Part shown: piece after piece, positions 7,999 through 16,659 of the stretch
How positions within the stretch are numbered: the stretch's first letter is position 1
Layout: each line of letters starts with the position of its first letter
Origin: VRUE01 sp963716245
GTDB taxonomy: Bacteria > Actinomycetota > Thermoleophilia > Solirubrobacterales > 70-9
NCBI GenBank assembly: GCA_963716245.1
Contig: OY970300.1
Location: forward strand, 1,612,001 to 1,676,000
DNA length: 64,000 nucleotides
Reading direction: 5' to 3'
Translations under genes and position numbers: made by a program
Notes under the pieces: generated by a model
The model's input: only the letters and a program-made list of their open reading frames with translations
What the model was told of the DNA's origin: nothing
Databases searched by the model: none

Positions 7999-9243
7999 TC
8001 AACGGTGGGGCAGGCTCGACTTTGCTCGTAGCTGGTCGACTCTGTCGAGGATCGAGTCGGCGATGCTGTCCTTGGAAGCCTGAGGAACGGTTGCCTCACT
8101 CGTTGAGTCGATCAGGGTCACGGCGTTGTCGGTGCTCTCGAAGCCGATGCTGGGGTCGGAGACGTCGTTTAGGACGATCAGGTCGGCGTGCTTGCGGGTC
8201 AGCTTCTCTCGGGCGCGCTCGACGTCGTTGCCGTGTTCGGCGGCGAAGGCGACCACGGTCTGGTCCTCGGTCCGGTCTGCGGCGAGGCCGGCGAGGATGT
8301 CCTCGGTGGGCGCGAGGCGCAGCTCCAGCCCGGCCTGACGCTTCAGCTTGCCGTCGGCGACCTCGGCTGCCCTGAAGTCGGCGGGGGCGGCAGCCATCAG
8401 CAGGACGTGCGCGCGGCCGAACTCCGCTCGCGCCGCCTCCGCCAGCTCGTCGGTGGTCGTCACATCGATCCGGCGCACTCCGGCCGGCTCCGGGAGGGCG
8501 ACGTTGGCCGCGATCAGGGTCACCTCCGCCCCGCGTCGGGCCGCGGCGGCGGCGAGGGCTAGGCCCATGCGCCCGCTCGAGCGGTTGCCGAGGAAGCGGA
8601 CCGGGTCGATCGGCTCGCGGGTGCCGCCGGCGGTGACGAGCACCCGGAGGCCGTCCCAGGGTCGGGCGCCGACCGGCAGCACCGCTTCCACCCGCGCCAG
8701 CAGCTCGGCGGGGTCCGGCAGGCGCCCCCTTCCAAACTCGCCCCGGGAGGCGAGCCGGCCCTCGCCCGGCTCGATCGTCTCGACGCCGCGCTCGCGCAGC
8801 GTCGCCAGGTTCGCCTGGGTGGCGGCGTCCGCGAACATGCGGTCGTTCATCGCGGGGGCGACCAGGCGCGGCGCGGCGCAGGCGAGGAAGCTGGTGGTCA
8901 GCATCGAGTCCGCCATCCCGGCGGCGAGCTTGGCGATCGTGTTGGCGGTGGCCGGGGCGACCAGGTAGGCGTCGCAGTTGGCGGCGACCTCCAGGTGCCC
9001 GATCGGGTCGTGCTGGGGCGCGGGATCGCCGGGGAAGCCCCCGCCCAGCGGATCGCGCTCGAACTCCGAGCTCAGCACCGGGGCGCCGACGATCCCCTCG
9101 AAGGAGGCGGCGCCGACGAACCGGCTCGCGTTGTCGCTCATCACCACGCGCACGCCGTGGCCGGCCACGGTTGCGAGCCGGGCTAGCTCGAGCGACTTGT
9201 AGGCGGCGATCCCGCCGCTGACGCCGAGCAGGATGCGGGCCAT
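7999..9243 (-). CDS. coaBC: Bifunctional phosphopantothenoylcysteine decarboxylase / phosphopantothenate-cysteine ligase
   Basis: CoaBC joins cysteine to 4'-phosphopantothenate (CoaB) and decarboxylates the product (CoaC) in coenzyme A synthesis. The N-terminal flavoprotein domain shows LGVSGGIAAYKSLELAR, the active-site His region DPIGHLEVAANCD, and the PAMNDRMF motif. The CoaB domain starts near residue 195 with VLVTAGGTREPIDPVRFLGNRSSGRMG and includes KLKRQ. The 414-residue length is normal. It is the last gene of the mihF-gmk-rpoZ-coaBC cluster, a conserved actinobacterial order. Confidence 0.96.
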   Translation of the reverse strand: MARILLGVSGGIAAYKSLELARLATVAGHGVRVVMSDNASRFVGAASFEGIVGAPVLSSEFERDPLGGGFPGDPAPQHDPIGHLEVAANCDAYLVAPATANTIAKLAAGMADSMLTTSFLACAAPRLVAPAMNDRMFADAATQANLATLRERGVETIEPGEGRLASRGEFGRGRLPDPAELLARVEAVLPVGARPWDGLRVLVTAGGTREPIDPVRFLGNRSSGRMGLALAAAAARRGAEVTLIAANVALPEPAGVRRIDVTTTDELAEAARAEFGRAHVLLMAAAPADFRAAEVADGKLKRQAGLELRLAPTEDILAGLAADRTEDQTVVAFAAEHGNDVERAREKLTRKHADLIVLNDVSDPSIGFESTDNAVTLIDSTSEATVPQASKDSIADSILDRVDQLRAKSSLPHR

Positions 9244-9267
9244 CGGTACCTCCTGGAGAGTGGTCGC

Positions 9268-9501
9268 CTAGGCGCGGTACTCGTATTTGAGCTTGCCCTC
9301 GGCAAGCTCGTCCAGCGCCATCGAGAGGTAGTTGCGCTCGCCGCGGGCTTCGACCATCGGTGGCGGGTACTCGCCGAAGCCGCCCTCGCCGAGGTTGTGG
9401 AAGTAGCTGTTTATCTGACGGGCTCGCTTCGCCGCGACGACGACGGCCGCATAGTGCGAGTCGGCGTGCTCGAGGAGCTTGTCTACGCGTGGCTTGATCA
9501 T
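9268..9501 (-). CDS. rpoZ: RNA polymerase omega subunit
   Basis: The product has 77 residues with the omega core: KPRVDKLLEHADSHYAAVVVAAKRARQINSY and the C-terminal NYLSMALDELAEGKLKYEY. Omega binds the beta' C-terminus and helps RNA polymerase assembly. The internal YFHNLGEG..EYPPPMVE region matches long-linker actinobacterial omegas. The ATG overlaps the gmk stop by ATGA. Confidence 0.94.
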   Translation of the reverse strand: MIKPRVDKLLEHADSHYAAVVVAAKRARQINSYFHNLGEGGFGEYPPPMVEARGERNYLSMALDELAEGKLKYEYRA

Positions 9502-10076
9502 CTGGACGCGGAGTCTAGTGGTATGCCGAGCTCGGCGCGCACGATCTCCTCCAGCTCCGCCGCGGCGCGGTCGAGGTCGTCGTTGACGATCCGGTGGTCG
9601 AAGTCGCCCTGGGCCGCCAGCTCCACCTCGGCGACCTTCAGCCTGGCGTCGATCGCCTCGGGCGAATCCGCGCCGCGCGACTCGAGCCGCTCTCGCAGGA
9701 CGCGGGGGTCCGGCGGGGCGATGAAGACCTGGATCGACTCGCGCATCGCGGCGCGGACCTGGCTCGCCCCCTGGACCTCGATCTCGAGCACGACCGAGTG
9801 ACCCTCCTGCAGCCGCCTCGCGACCTCTGAGCGCAGCGTCCCGTAGCGATGGCCGCTGTAGGTGGCGAACTCGAGGAAGTCCTCGGACTCGATCCGCCGG
9901 TCGAACTCCGCGGGCGAGAGGAAGTGGTAGTCGCGGCCGTCGATCTCCCCCTCGCGGGGCGGCCGGGTGGTCGCCGAGACCGACAGCTCGAGGCCCGGCA
10001 CGCGCTTGCACAGCCGCGAGATCAGCGTCCCCTTGCCGACGCCGCTCGGCCCGGTGATCACGAAGACTTTGGCCAT
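9498..10076 (-). CDS. gmk: Guanylate kinase
   Basis: This enzyme phosphorylates GMP to GDP with ATP. The P-loop is GPSGVGKGTLI near residue 9. The GMP-binding region shows SVSATTRPPREGEIDGRDYHF and the following YSGHRYGT. The core ends with a NDDLDRAAAELEEIV helix. At 192 residues it is of normal length. It lies 33 bases after mihF and overlaps rpoZ. Confidence 0.97.
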   Translation of the reverse strand: MAKVFVITGPSGVGKGTLISRLCKRVPGLELSVSATTRPPREGEIDGRDYHFLSPAEFDRRIESEDFLEFATYSGHRYGTLRSEVARRLQEGHSVVLEIEVQGASQVRAAMRESIQVFIAPPDPRVLRERLESRGADSPEAIDARLKVAEVELAAQGDFDHRIVNDDLDRAAAELEEIVRAELGIPLDSASR

Positions 10077-10109
10077 GCGGGCCGGGATATTGACCGCAGC
10101 GGCGGTCGG

Positions 10110-10442
10110 CTACCGGCGCAGCTGGGAGACCAACTCGGCCCGCTGGCGCTCGGAGAGGCCGCCGATCGTCTTCGACGGGGAGATCCGGCACTGGTTGAGG
10201 ATCCGGTTGGTCTTCACCCGCCCGTACTTCGGGACGGCGAGCAGCATGTCGAAGACCTTCGCGGTCATCACGTACTCGGGCGGGTCGAGGAGCAGCGCGT
10301 GGATGCTCGCCTTCCCCGCTTTGAGGTCCTTCTTCAGCTTGGCCCGCGCGGTGCGGATGTCGTTCGCCCGTTTGAGCGCGTCCATCCGCTGGTCCAGCGA
10401 CCTCTCGGGGGCCGCGGTGGAGGTCTTGACTGGGGAGGGCAT
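10110..10442 (-). CDS. mihF: Integration host factor, actinobacterial type (mIHF)
   Basis: This is a 110-residue, lysine- and arginine-rich DNA-binding protein. Its helix-two-turn-helix region LLLDPPEYVMTAKVFDMLLAVPKYGRVKTNRIL is the hallmark of mIHF, as are ISPSKTIGGLSERQRAEL at the C-terminus. mIHF bends and compacts DNA without sequence homology to proteobacterial IHF/HU. It lies directly before gmk as in mycobacteria and streptomycetes, but pyrF, often its upstream neighbour, is not here. Confidence 0.95.
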   Translation of the reverse strand: MPSPVKTSTAAPERSLDQRMDALKRANDIRTARAKLKKDLKAGKASIHALLLDPPEYVMTAKVFDMLLAVPKYGRVKTNRILNQCRISPSKTIGGLSERQRAELVSQLRR

Positions 10443-10452
10443 GTGGGCGGCG

Positions 10453-10480
10453 AGTATAGCCGCGGGTCAGGGGCGCGCAA
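10453..10480 (-). promoter_or_regulatory. Candidate mihF promoter giving a (nearly) leaderless mRNA
   Basis: The sequence is -35 TTGCGC (10475-10480), a 16-base spacer, and -10 TATACT (10453-10458). Only ten bases separate the -10 from the ATG, so the start point would be within about four bases of the start codon. The GGCTATACT string also occurs at the rimP promoter. Confidence 0.6.
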
Positions 10481-10530
10481 GGCCATTCCGGCCTTTTCGG
10501 ATCAAATTCACCTACACCTCGAGTCGAGGT
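10479..10530. other. Hairpins in the pyrKD-mihF gap
   Basis: Downstream of the pyrKD stop there is a short palindrome ACCTCGA-G-TCGAGGT (10516-10530). Next comes AAGGCC (10479-10484) with GGCCTT (10490-10495). On the minus strand neither is followed by T residues. On the plus strand the second is followed by two Ts only. They may stop or slow pyr-operon transcripts before the mihF promoter, whose -35 overlaps the second hairpin. Confidence 0.4.
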
Positions 10531-10535
10531 TGAGG

Positions 10536-12344
10536 CTAGGTCACCGCGGCGTACCGCTCAGAAAGCTCTATTGCAATTCGTCGGCCCACCCGCGGATCGC
10601 GGAAGCTCTCCGTGCCGACGGCGACGAGCGTCGCTCCGGCCGCGAGCATTTCGGCCGCGTCGTCGGCACTGCACACGCCCCCCATGCCGACGATCGGCAG
10701 CTCCACCGCCGCCGCGACGGCCCGTAGCTGCGCGATCGCGATCGGTCGCACCGCGGGGCCCGACAGCCCGCCGTGGCCCGCCGCTATTCCTGGCAAACCC
10801 GTCGCAGGATCGATTGCACTGGCCTTCAGGGTGTTGATCAGCGAGACCGCGTCGGCGCCCCCGTCCTCCGCCGCCACCGCAACCGCCGCGGGATCGGCAA
10901 CGTTCGGCGTCAGCTTCACGATCAGCGGCTTCTCGGTCAGCGGGCGCAGCGCTTCGAGCAGCCCGCGCGTCTCCGCCGGCTGCTCTCCCACGATCAAGCC
11001 GGAGTGGACGTTGGGGCACGACACGTTCAGCTCAATAGCCGCCACCTCATCGCGCTCCCCCACGCCCTCCACCAGCCGCGCGAACTCCTCCCGGCTAGTC
11101 CCCATCACGGAGACGATCAGCGGAACCGGAAGCTCCGCCAGCTGCGGCAAATCCTCCGCCAAAAAGCCGTCGAGGCCCTTGTTCGGCAACCCGATCGAGT
11201 TGATCATCCCGGCTGGGGTCTCCCAGATCCGCTGAGGTTCGTTGCCAATGCGCGGCTCAGGGGTGATCGTCTTGCTCACGAAAGCGGCAAACGGAAACTC
11301 CGCCAGCACGGCGTCCCCGTAGACGCGCCTAGCAGCGATCGCATCAAACGTGCCCGACGCATTGATCACTGGGTGCTCCAGCTTCAGCCCGCAGAACTCG
11401 ACGGCGTCTGCGTCTCCGGGAGGGACGGTGGGGTTGTCCCTCCGCTTGCTGGGTTTTTCGCCGGCGAGGGGGGCGGCTGCCGAGATGGGGGGCGGGGCGA
11501 AAAACAGGACGCCGCTGCGCGGAGTGACACCCCCACCGTCCCTGACCGGCCGCACAACCGGGCCGTCGACGCAGAGACGCATGTAGCCGCCCCCGGGGCG
11601 TGGAACTGCGCAGCCGAAGCAGGCGCCGTAGCCGCAGGCCATCGGTGACTCCATGGCGAGCTCGCATGGGACGTCGCGGTCCAAGCAGAGGTCGGCGACG
11701 GCGTCGAGCATAGCCGGGGGGCCGCAGGAGTAGACGGCGGCACGGGTCGCGTCATCGCCCTCCAGCATCTGCGCCAGCAGGTCGGTGACGTAGCCGCGGT
11801 GGCCGATGTGCCCGTCCTCGCTGGCGAGACCGACCTCGCAGCAGGCAAAGAGGTCGTCGAGCCCGCCGGAGTGAGCCTCGTCGCGAAAGCCGAGCAGGAC
11901 GCGGGTCGGGATGTTGCGGGCGGCGAAGCGGCGTCGGAGGAGGGCCAGCGGGGCGATGCCGATGCCGCCGCCGACCAGGATCGCGCCCGCGGCGCCTGGC
12001 GCGAGGTCGCGGGGAGCCGAGAACGAGTTGCCCAGCGGGCCGTTGACCCAGACACGCTCGCCCGGTCGCAGGTCGCAGAGCCGGTCCGTGCCGGGGCCGA
12101 CGCCCTCGAGCAGGAAGTCGAGGCGCTGGCCGTTCCCGCGTGGCTCGCAGTCGGCAACCGACAGGGCGCGGGGCAGGAAGGGCCGGCCGCCGCGCTCCTC
12201 CCAGCGGTGCTCGGCGGCGAGCATGTAGAACTGGCCCGGCTCCGGGGCCGGACCCTCGCGGTCGAGCAGCGAGAAGACCCGGTAGCCGCCCGAGGCGCGG
12301 GCCTCGGCGACCTCACAGAGGCGGCGTCCCCAGGGGGCGGTCAC
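10536..12344 (-). CDS. pyrKD: Fused dihydroorotate dehydrogenase: PyrK electron-transfer part joined to PyrD catalytic part
   Basis: The reading frame encodes 602 residues. Residues 1-265 are PyrK: an FAD-binding beta-barrel, a NAD-binding part (AILVGGGIGIAPLALL), and a 2Fe-2S site with C237, C242, C245 and C258 (C-x4-C-x2-C-x12-C). Residues about 314-602 are PyrD of class 1B, with GLKLEHPVINASGTF, the catalytic Cys443 in NVSCPNVHSG, and GMGGVCSADDA. The two are separate genes in most bacteria. There is no stop between them and no good internal start before the PyrD core, so I read a true fusion. Residues 268-308, the linker, are encoded by a palindromic DNA element. The GTG start overlaps carB (GTGA). 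Confidence 0.9.
   Translation of the reverse strand: MTAPWGRRLCEVAEARASGGYRVFSLLDREGPAPEPGQFYMLAAEHRWEERGGRPFLPRALSVADCEPRGNGQRLDFLLEGVGPGTDRLCDLRPGERVWVNGPLGNSFSAPRDLAPGAAGAILVGGGIGIAPLALLRRRFAARNIPTRVLLGFRDEAHSGGLDDLFACCEVGLASEDGHIGHRGYVTDLLAQMLEGDDATRAAVYSCGPPAMLDAVADLCLDRDVPCELAMESPMACGYGACFGCAVPRPGGGYMRLCVDGPVVRPVRDGGGVTPRSGVLFFAPPPISAAAPLAGEKPSKRRDNPTVPPGDADAVEFCGLKLEHPVINASGTFDAIAARRVYGDAVLAEFPFAAFVSKTITPEPRIGNEPQRIWETPAGMINSIGLPNKGLDGFLAEDLPQLAELPVPLIVSVMGTSREEFARLVEGVGERDEVAAIELNVSCPNVHSGLIVGEQPAETRGLLEALRPLTEKPLIVKLTPNVADPAAVAVAAEDGGADAVSLINTLKASAIDPATGLPGIAAGHGGLSGPAVRPIAIAQLRAVAAAVELPIVGMGGVCSADDAAEMLAAGATLVAVGTESFRDPRVGRRIAIELSERYAAVT
11422..11542. repeat. 121-bp palindromic element inside pyrKD, encoding the interdomain linker
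   Basis: The left arm (11422-11462) and right arm (11496-11542) are inverted copies. The outer 22 bases match at 20 positions (GGGACGGTGGGG opposite CCCCACCGTCCC), and the inner ten bases GTTTTTCGCC / GGCGAAAAAC are identical. Between these blocks the arms differ and are unequal in length. A 33-base G-rich spacer separates them. The element keeps the frame open and adds about 41 residues rich in Pro, Gly, Arg and Ser. It looks like a REP/MITE-type insertion tolerated in a linker; other genomic copies are not visible here. Confidence 0.7.
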
Positions 12345-15300
12345 TGAGGCTGCTTGGCCCGGGTGCCGTGAACCTCTTGGAGCGAGAGCACGGGCGTCGC
12401 CCCCTCCTTCTGCGCCGCGATCGCCCGGACGGCCGCCGAGGCGCCGGTCATCGTCGTCACGCAGGGAATGCCGTGGCGGACCGCGGCCGTGCGGATCGCC
12501 TGGCCGTCGGCGCGGGCTCCGGAGCCGGTCGGCGTGTTGATCACGAGGGTGCAGCGGTGCTCGCGAATCAGGTCGATCGCGTTCTCGCCGCCCTCGCTCA
12601 GCTTGTTGATCCTCGTCACCGGTATCCCCATCGCGGAGACCGCCTGCGCGGTGCCGCCGGTCGCGATCACCTCGAAGCCGAGCTCGTGGAAGCGCGCGGC
12701 CAGCTGCGTGGCCGCCGGCTTGTCGGTGTCGGTGACGGTGATGAAGACCGCTCCCTCGACCGGCAGCTTGACCCCGGCAGCGGCCTGGGCCTTGGCGAAG
12801 GCGGTCGGGAAGTCGGCGGCGATGCCCATCACCTCGCCGGTGCTCTTCATCTCCGGCCCGAGGACCGAGTCGACGCCGGCGAAGCGGGCGAACGGCAGCA
12901 CCGCCTCCTTGACGCTGACGTGACCGGTCGGCGGCGAGCCCAGCTCCTGGTCGGCCAGCCGCTCGCCGAGCAGCAGCCTGGTCGCCACTTTGGCCAGCGC
13001 CGTGCCGGTCGCCTTGGAGACGAACGGAACCGTGCGCGAGGCGCGCGGGTTGGCCTCGATCACGTACAGCTCGCCGCCCGCGACCGCGTACTGGATGTTG
13101 ATCAGGCCGACGACGCCCAGCTCGAGCGCGATCCGCTCGGTCGTCGAGCGGATCTCCCCCAGCATCTCCTCGCCGAGGCTCATCGGCGGCAGCACGCAGG
13201 CCGAGTCGCCGGAGTGCACCCCGGCTTCCTCGACGTGCTGCATGATCCCGGCGACGTGAACGGAATCGCCGTCGGCGAGCGCGTCGACGTCGATCTCGAT
13301 CGCGCCCTCGAGGAAGTGGTCGAGGAACAGCGGGTGCTCGTGATCGGCCTTCGCGTGGGCGTCCAGGTAGGCGGCCAGGTTCTCGTCCGAGTAGCAGATC
13401 TCCATCGCGCGGCCGCCGAGCACGTAGGAGGGCCGGACCAGCAGCGGGAAGCCGACCCGTGCGGCGATCTCCTTCGCCTCCTCGGCCGAGAGGGCGGTTG
13501 CGTAGGGCGGGTGCTTGACGCCGATCTCGCGCAGCAGCTCCCCGAAGCGGCCGCGATCCTCGGCGCGGTCGATCGCCGCCACCGGGGAGACGCCGCCGGG
13601 CCGGGCGCCGAGCAGCGGCACGCCCGCCTCCTCCAGGACGCGGGCCAGCTTGAGCGGGGTCTGGCCGCCGAACTGGACGATCACGCCCTCCGGCTTCTCC
13701 TGCTCGCAGACCGCGAGCACGTCCTCGGCGGTGAGCGGCTCGAAGTAGAGGCGGTCCGAGGTGTCGTAGTCGGTCGAGACCGTCTCGGGGTTGCAGTTGA
13801 CGATGACCGCGTCGCGGCCCATCTCGCGCACGGTCATCGCCGCGTGGACGCAGCAGTAGTCGAACTCGATCCCCTGGCCGATCCGGTTGGGACCGGCGCC
13901 GAGGATCACGACCGAGTCGCGCTTGCCGCGTCGCACCTCCGAGGCGGCCGCTCCGTCGGGCCCGGGGCGCTCGTACGCCGAGTAGTAGTAGGGCGTCGCC
14001 GCCTCGAACTCCGCCGCGCAGGTGTCGACCGACTTGTAGGTGCGGGTCAGCCCCTCCGTGCCGTCGCCTTCGGTGGCGAGCGCGTGCAGCTCGTGCAGGA
14101 ACCAGGGATCGACCAGGCAGCGCTCGTGCACGGCGCCGACCTCGATGCCTCGCCTGAACGCCTCGAGGATGAGGTCGAAGCGCTCGGCGCTGGGGATGGC
14201 GATCGCGTCGAGCAGCTCGCCGTCGTCGGCGGGCGGGTCGGGCGGCGCGTCCAGCTCGCGCGAGCGCATCGCCTTGGCGAAGGACTCGCGGAAGGTCCGG
14301 CCGATCGCCATCGCCTCGCCGACGCTCTGCATGTGCGTGGAGAGGCGTCCCGCGGCACCCGGGAACTTCTCGAAGGCGAAGCGCGGCACCTTGGTGACGA
14401 CGTAGTCGATCGTCGGCTCGAACGAGGCGGGCGTGGCGCGGGTGATGTCGTTGTCGATCTCCTCCAGCGCGTAGCCGACCGCGAGCTTGGCCGCCATCTT
14501 CGCGATCGGGAAGCCGGTCGCCTTTGAGGCGAGGGCGGAGGAGCGCGAGACGCGCGGGTTCATCTCGATCACCGCAATGTCGCCGTTCTCGGGGTTGACC
14601 GCGAACTGGATGTTGGAGCCGCCCGTCTCGACCCCGACGGCGCGGATCACGGCGATCGCCTGGTCACGCAGGTCCTGATAGAGGCGGTCGGTGAGCGTCT
14701 GGGCCGGTGCGACGGTGACCGAGTCGCCCGTGTGGACGCCCATCGGGTCCATGTTCTCGATCGAGCAGACGATCACGACGTTGTCGTTGCGGTCGCGCAT
14801 CACCTCGAGCTCGAACTCGCCCCAGCCGATCACCGACTCCTCGACCAGCACCTGGTTGATCGGGCTCGCGGCAAGGCCCTCGGAGACGACCTGGCGCAGC
14901 TCGGTCTCGGTCTCCCCTACGCCACCCCCCTGGCCGCCCAGGGTGAAGGCGGGGCGGACGATCGCGGGAAGCTCGATGCGGCCGTCCGCGAGCGCCGCCT
15001 CGACCTCGCCGAGGCTGCCGACCGTCAGCGACCAGGGAATGCGCAGGCCGGCCTCATTCATCGTCTGGCGGAACTCCTCGCGGTCCTCGGCGCGGTTGAT
15101 CGCCTCCCGGTCGGCGCCGATCAGCTCGACGCCGTAGCGCTCCAGGGTGCCGTCCTCGGCCAGCGCCATGGCGACGTTGAGCGCCGTCTGCCCGCCGAGC
15201 GTCGGCAGCAGCGCGTCGGGGCGCTCCTTCTCGATTATCCGCGCGACCGGGCCCGGCAGCAGCGGCTCGACGTAGGTCGCGGTGGCGAACTCGGGGTCGG

Positions 15301-15466
15301 TCATGATCGTCGCCGGGTTGGAGTTGACGAGCACGACCTCGTAGCCCTCCTCGAGCAGCACCTTGCAGGCCTGCACGCCGGAGTAGTCGAACTCGGCGGC
15401 CTGGCCGATCACGATCGGCCCGGAGCCGATCAGGAGGATCTTCTCGATGTCGGTGCGCTTAGGCAT
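12341..15466 (-). CDS. carB: Carbamoyl-phosphate synthase large subunit
   Basis: This enzyme makes carbamoyl phosphate from ammonia (delivered by CarA), bicarbonate and two ATP, for pyrimidines and arginine. The 1041-residue protein has two ATP-grasp halves. The first begins with KILLIGSGPIVIGQAAEFDYSG and contains GGQTALN. The second begins with VVILGAGPNRIGQGIEFDYCCVH. A C-terminal MGS-like allosteric domain follows (VFITVTDTDKPAATQLAARFHELGF). It is embedded in the pyr operon with overlaps to carA and pyrKD. Confidence 0.98.
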   Translation of the reverse strand: MPKRTDIEKILLIGSGPIVIGQAAEFDYSGVQACKVLLEEGYEVVLVNSNPATIMTDPEFATATYVEPLLPGPVARIIEKERPDALLPTLGGQTALNVAMALAEDGTLERYGVELIGADREAINRAEDREEFRQTMNEAGLRIPWSLTVGSLGEVEAALADGRIELPAIVRPAFTLGGQGGGVGETETELRQVVSEGLAASPINQVLVEESVIGWGEFELEVMRDRNDNVVIVCSIENMDPMGVHTGDSVTVAPAQTLTDRLYQDLRDQAIAVIRAVGVETGGSNIQFAVNPENGDIAVIEMNPRVSRSSALASKATGFPIAKMAAKLAVGYALEEIDNDITRATPASFEPTIDYVVTKVPRFAFEKFPGAAGRLSTHMQSVGEAMAIGRTFRESFAKAMRSRELDAPPDPPADDGELLDAIAIPSAERFDLILEAFRRGIEVGAVHERCLVDPWFLHELHALATEGDGTEGLTRTYKSVDTCAAEFEAATPYYYSAYERPGPDGAAASEVRRGKRDSVVILGAGPNRIGQGIEFDYCCVHAAMTVREMGRDAVIVNCNPETVSTDYDTSDRLYFEPLTAEDVLAVCEQEKPEGVIVQFGGQTPLKLARVLEEAGVPLLGARPGGVSPVAAIDRAEDRGRFGELLREIGVKHPPYATALSAEEAKEIAARVGFPLLVRPSYVLGGRAMEICYSDENLAAYLDAHAKADHEHPLFLDHFLEGAIEIDVDALADGDSVHVAGIMQHVEEAGVHSGDSACVLPPMSLGEEMLGEIRSTTERIALELGVVGLINIQYAVAGGELYVIEANPRASRTVPFVSKATGTALAKVATRLLLGERLADQELGSPPTGHVSVKEAVLPFARFAGVDSVLGPEMKSTGEVMGIAADFPTAFAKAQAAAGVKLPVEGAVFITVTDTDKPAATQLAARFHELGFEVIATGGTAQAVSAMGIPVTRINKLSEGGENAIDLIREHRCTLVINTPTGSGARADGQAIRTAAVRHGIPCVTTMTGASAAVRAIAAQKEGATPVLSLQEVHGTRAKQPQ

Positions 15467-16580
15467 GGGCGAGCGCGAGGAAGGAGTCGAAGAGGTGGCG
15501 GGCGTCGTGCGGCCCCGGGCCCGCCTCCGGGTGGTACTGGACCGTCGCCGCGGCGACGTCGCGCAGGACGAGGCCCTCGACGGTGCGGTCGTAGAGGTTG
15601 AGGTGGGAGAGCTCGGCGGCGCCGAAGTCGGTCTCCCAGCGGACCGGCTCGTCGGCCTCGATCCGCGGCTCGCCCCCCGGTCCCCGGACCGCGAAGCCGT
15701 GGTTCTGGGAGGTGATGTCGATCCTCCCGCTGGCCAGCTCCTTGACCGGGTGGTTGGCGCCGCGGTGCCCGAAGGGCAGCTTGAAGGTCTCCAGGCCGAC
15801 CGCGCGGCAGAGCAGCTGATGGCCGAGGCAGATCCCGAACAGCGGCTTGACGCCGACCAGCTCGCGGACCGTCGCGACGACGTAGTCGAGCGCGGCCGGA
15901 TCGCCCGGGCCGTTGGCGAGGAAGACGACGTCGGGCCCTTCGGCCAGGACGTCGTCGGCGGAGGCGGTGCAGGGCAGGAGCGTCAGGCGGCAGCCGCGCT
16001 CGCGCAGCTGGCGGACGATGTTCAGCTTGATCCCGGTGTCGATCCCGACCACGTGCGGGCCATCGCCCTCGAAGCGGACCGGCTCTGGAGGGGTCACCGT
16101 GCGGGCGAGGTCGGAGCCGCTCATCGACGGCGCGGCCGCGACCCGTTCGCGCGCCTCGTCCTCGGGAACTTCTGCGGAGAAGATGCCGCCGCGCATCGCG
16201 CCGCGGTCGCGGATGTGGCGGACCAGCGCCCGCGTGTCGACGCCGCCGATCCCAGGCACGCCGCAGTCGGCGAGCCAGTCGAGCCAGCCGCCCTCGGCGG
16301 ACGCCACGTCCTCGCGGTTCTTCGGCTCGCGCATCACGACCCCGCGGGCGTGGGCGCGATCGGACTCCATCGCCTCGCCCGAGACGCCGTAGTTGCCGAT
16401 CAGCGGATAGGTGAAGACGATGATCTGCCCGGCGTAGGAGGGGTCGGTGACGGACTCCTGGTAGCCGGTCATCGCGGTGTTGAAGACGACCTCGGCGGTG
16501 ACCGCCTCGCGGTGAGCGCACAGCTCGCCGTCGAAGCGCATCCCGTCCTCGAGCAGGACGTAGCCGTCCGGAGCGCTCAC
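15459..16580 (-). CDS. carA: Carbamoyl-phosphate synthase small (glutamine amidotransferase) subunit
   Basis: CarA hydrolyses glutamine and channels ammonia to CarB. The C-terminal class I amidotransferase domain shows the nucleophile in FGICLGHQLL and the His-Glu pair in QYHPEAGPGPHD. The N-terminal domain begins YVLLEDGMRFDGELC and holds NTAMTGYQESVTDPSYAGQ. I chose the GTG at 16580 (373 residues) because GGAGAG lies seven bases upstream and it puts the protein start where CarA normally begins. A TTG at 16598 would add six residues. It overlaps carB by eight bases. Confidence 0.95.
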   Translation of the reverse strand: MSAPDGYVLLEDGMRFDGELCAHREAVTAEVVFNTAMTGYQESVTDPSYAGQIIVFTYPLIGNYGVSGEAMESDRAHARGVVMREPKNREDVASAEGGWLDWLADCGVPGIGGVDTRALVRHIRDRGAMRGGIFSAEVPEDEARERVAAAPSMSGSDLARTVTPPEPVRFEGDGPHVVGIDTGIKLNIVRQLRERGCRLTLLPCTASADDVLAEGPDVVFLANGPGDPAALDYVVATVRELVGVKPLFGICLGHQLLCRAVGLETFKLPFGHRGANHPVKELASGRIDITSQNHGFAVRGPGGEPRIEADEPVRWETDFGAAELSHLNLYDRTVEGLVLRDVAAATVQYHPEAGPGPHDARHLFDSFLALAHA

Positions 16581-16604
16581 GCCGCCACTCTCCACCAATG
16601 GGAC

Positions 16605-16659
16605 GTCGCATGACGAGCACCGATTGGAGTCAGAGATGCTTCGGCGCTCATCATGCGAC
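16605..16659 (-). promoter_or_regulatory. Long hairpin spanning the pyrC stop and the carA leader
   Basis: Arms GTCGCATGACGAGC (16605-16618) and GCTCATCATGCGAC (16646-16659) match at 13 of 14 positions with a 27-base loop. The structure covers the last codons and stop of pyrC and ends 24 bases before the carA start. It could adjust carA translation or protect the mRNA at the gene junction. No T-run follows, so a terminator is unlikely. Confidence 0.5.

Noticed and set aside
10479..10500. Plus-strand intrinsic terminator (AAGGCC hairpin)
   Set aside because: Only two further T residues follow the arm and no plus-strand gene ends here.
12140..14527. A 795-codon open frame opposite carB and pyrKD
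   Set aside because: Pure antisense of a fully conserved gene, with no motif and biased composition.
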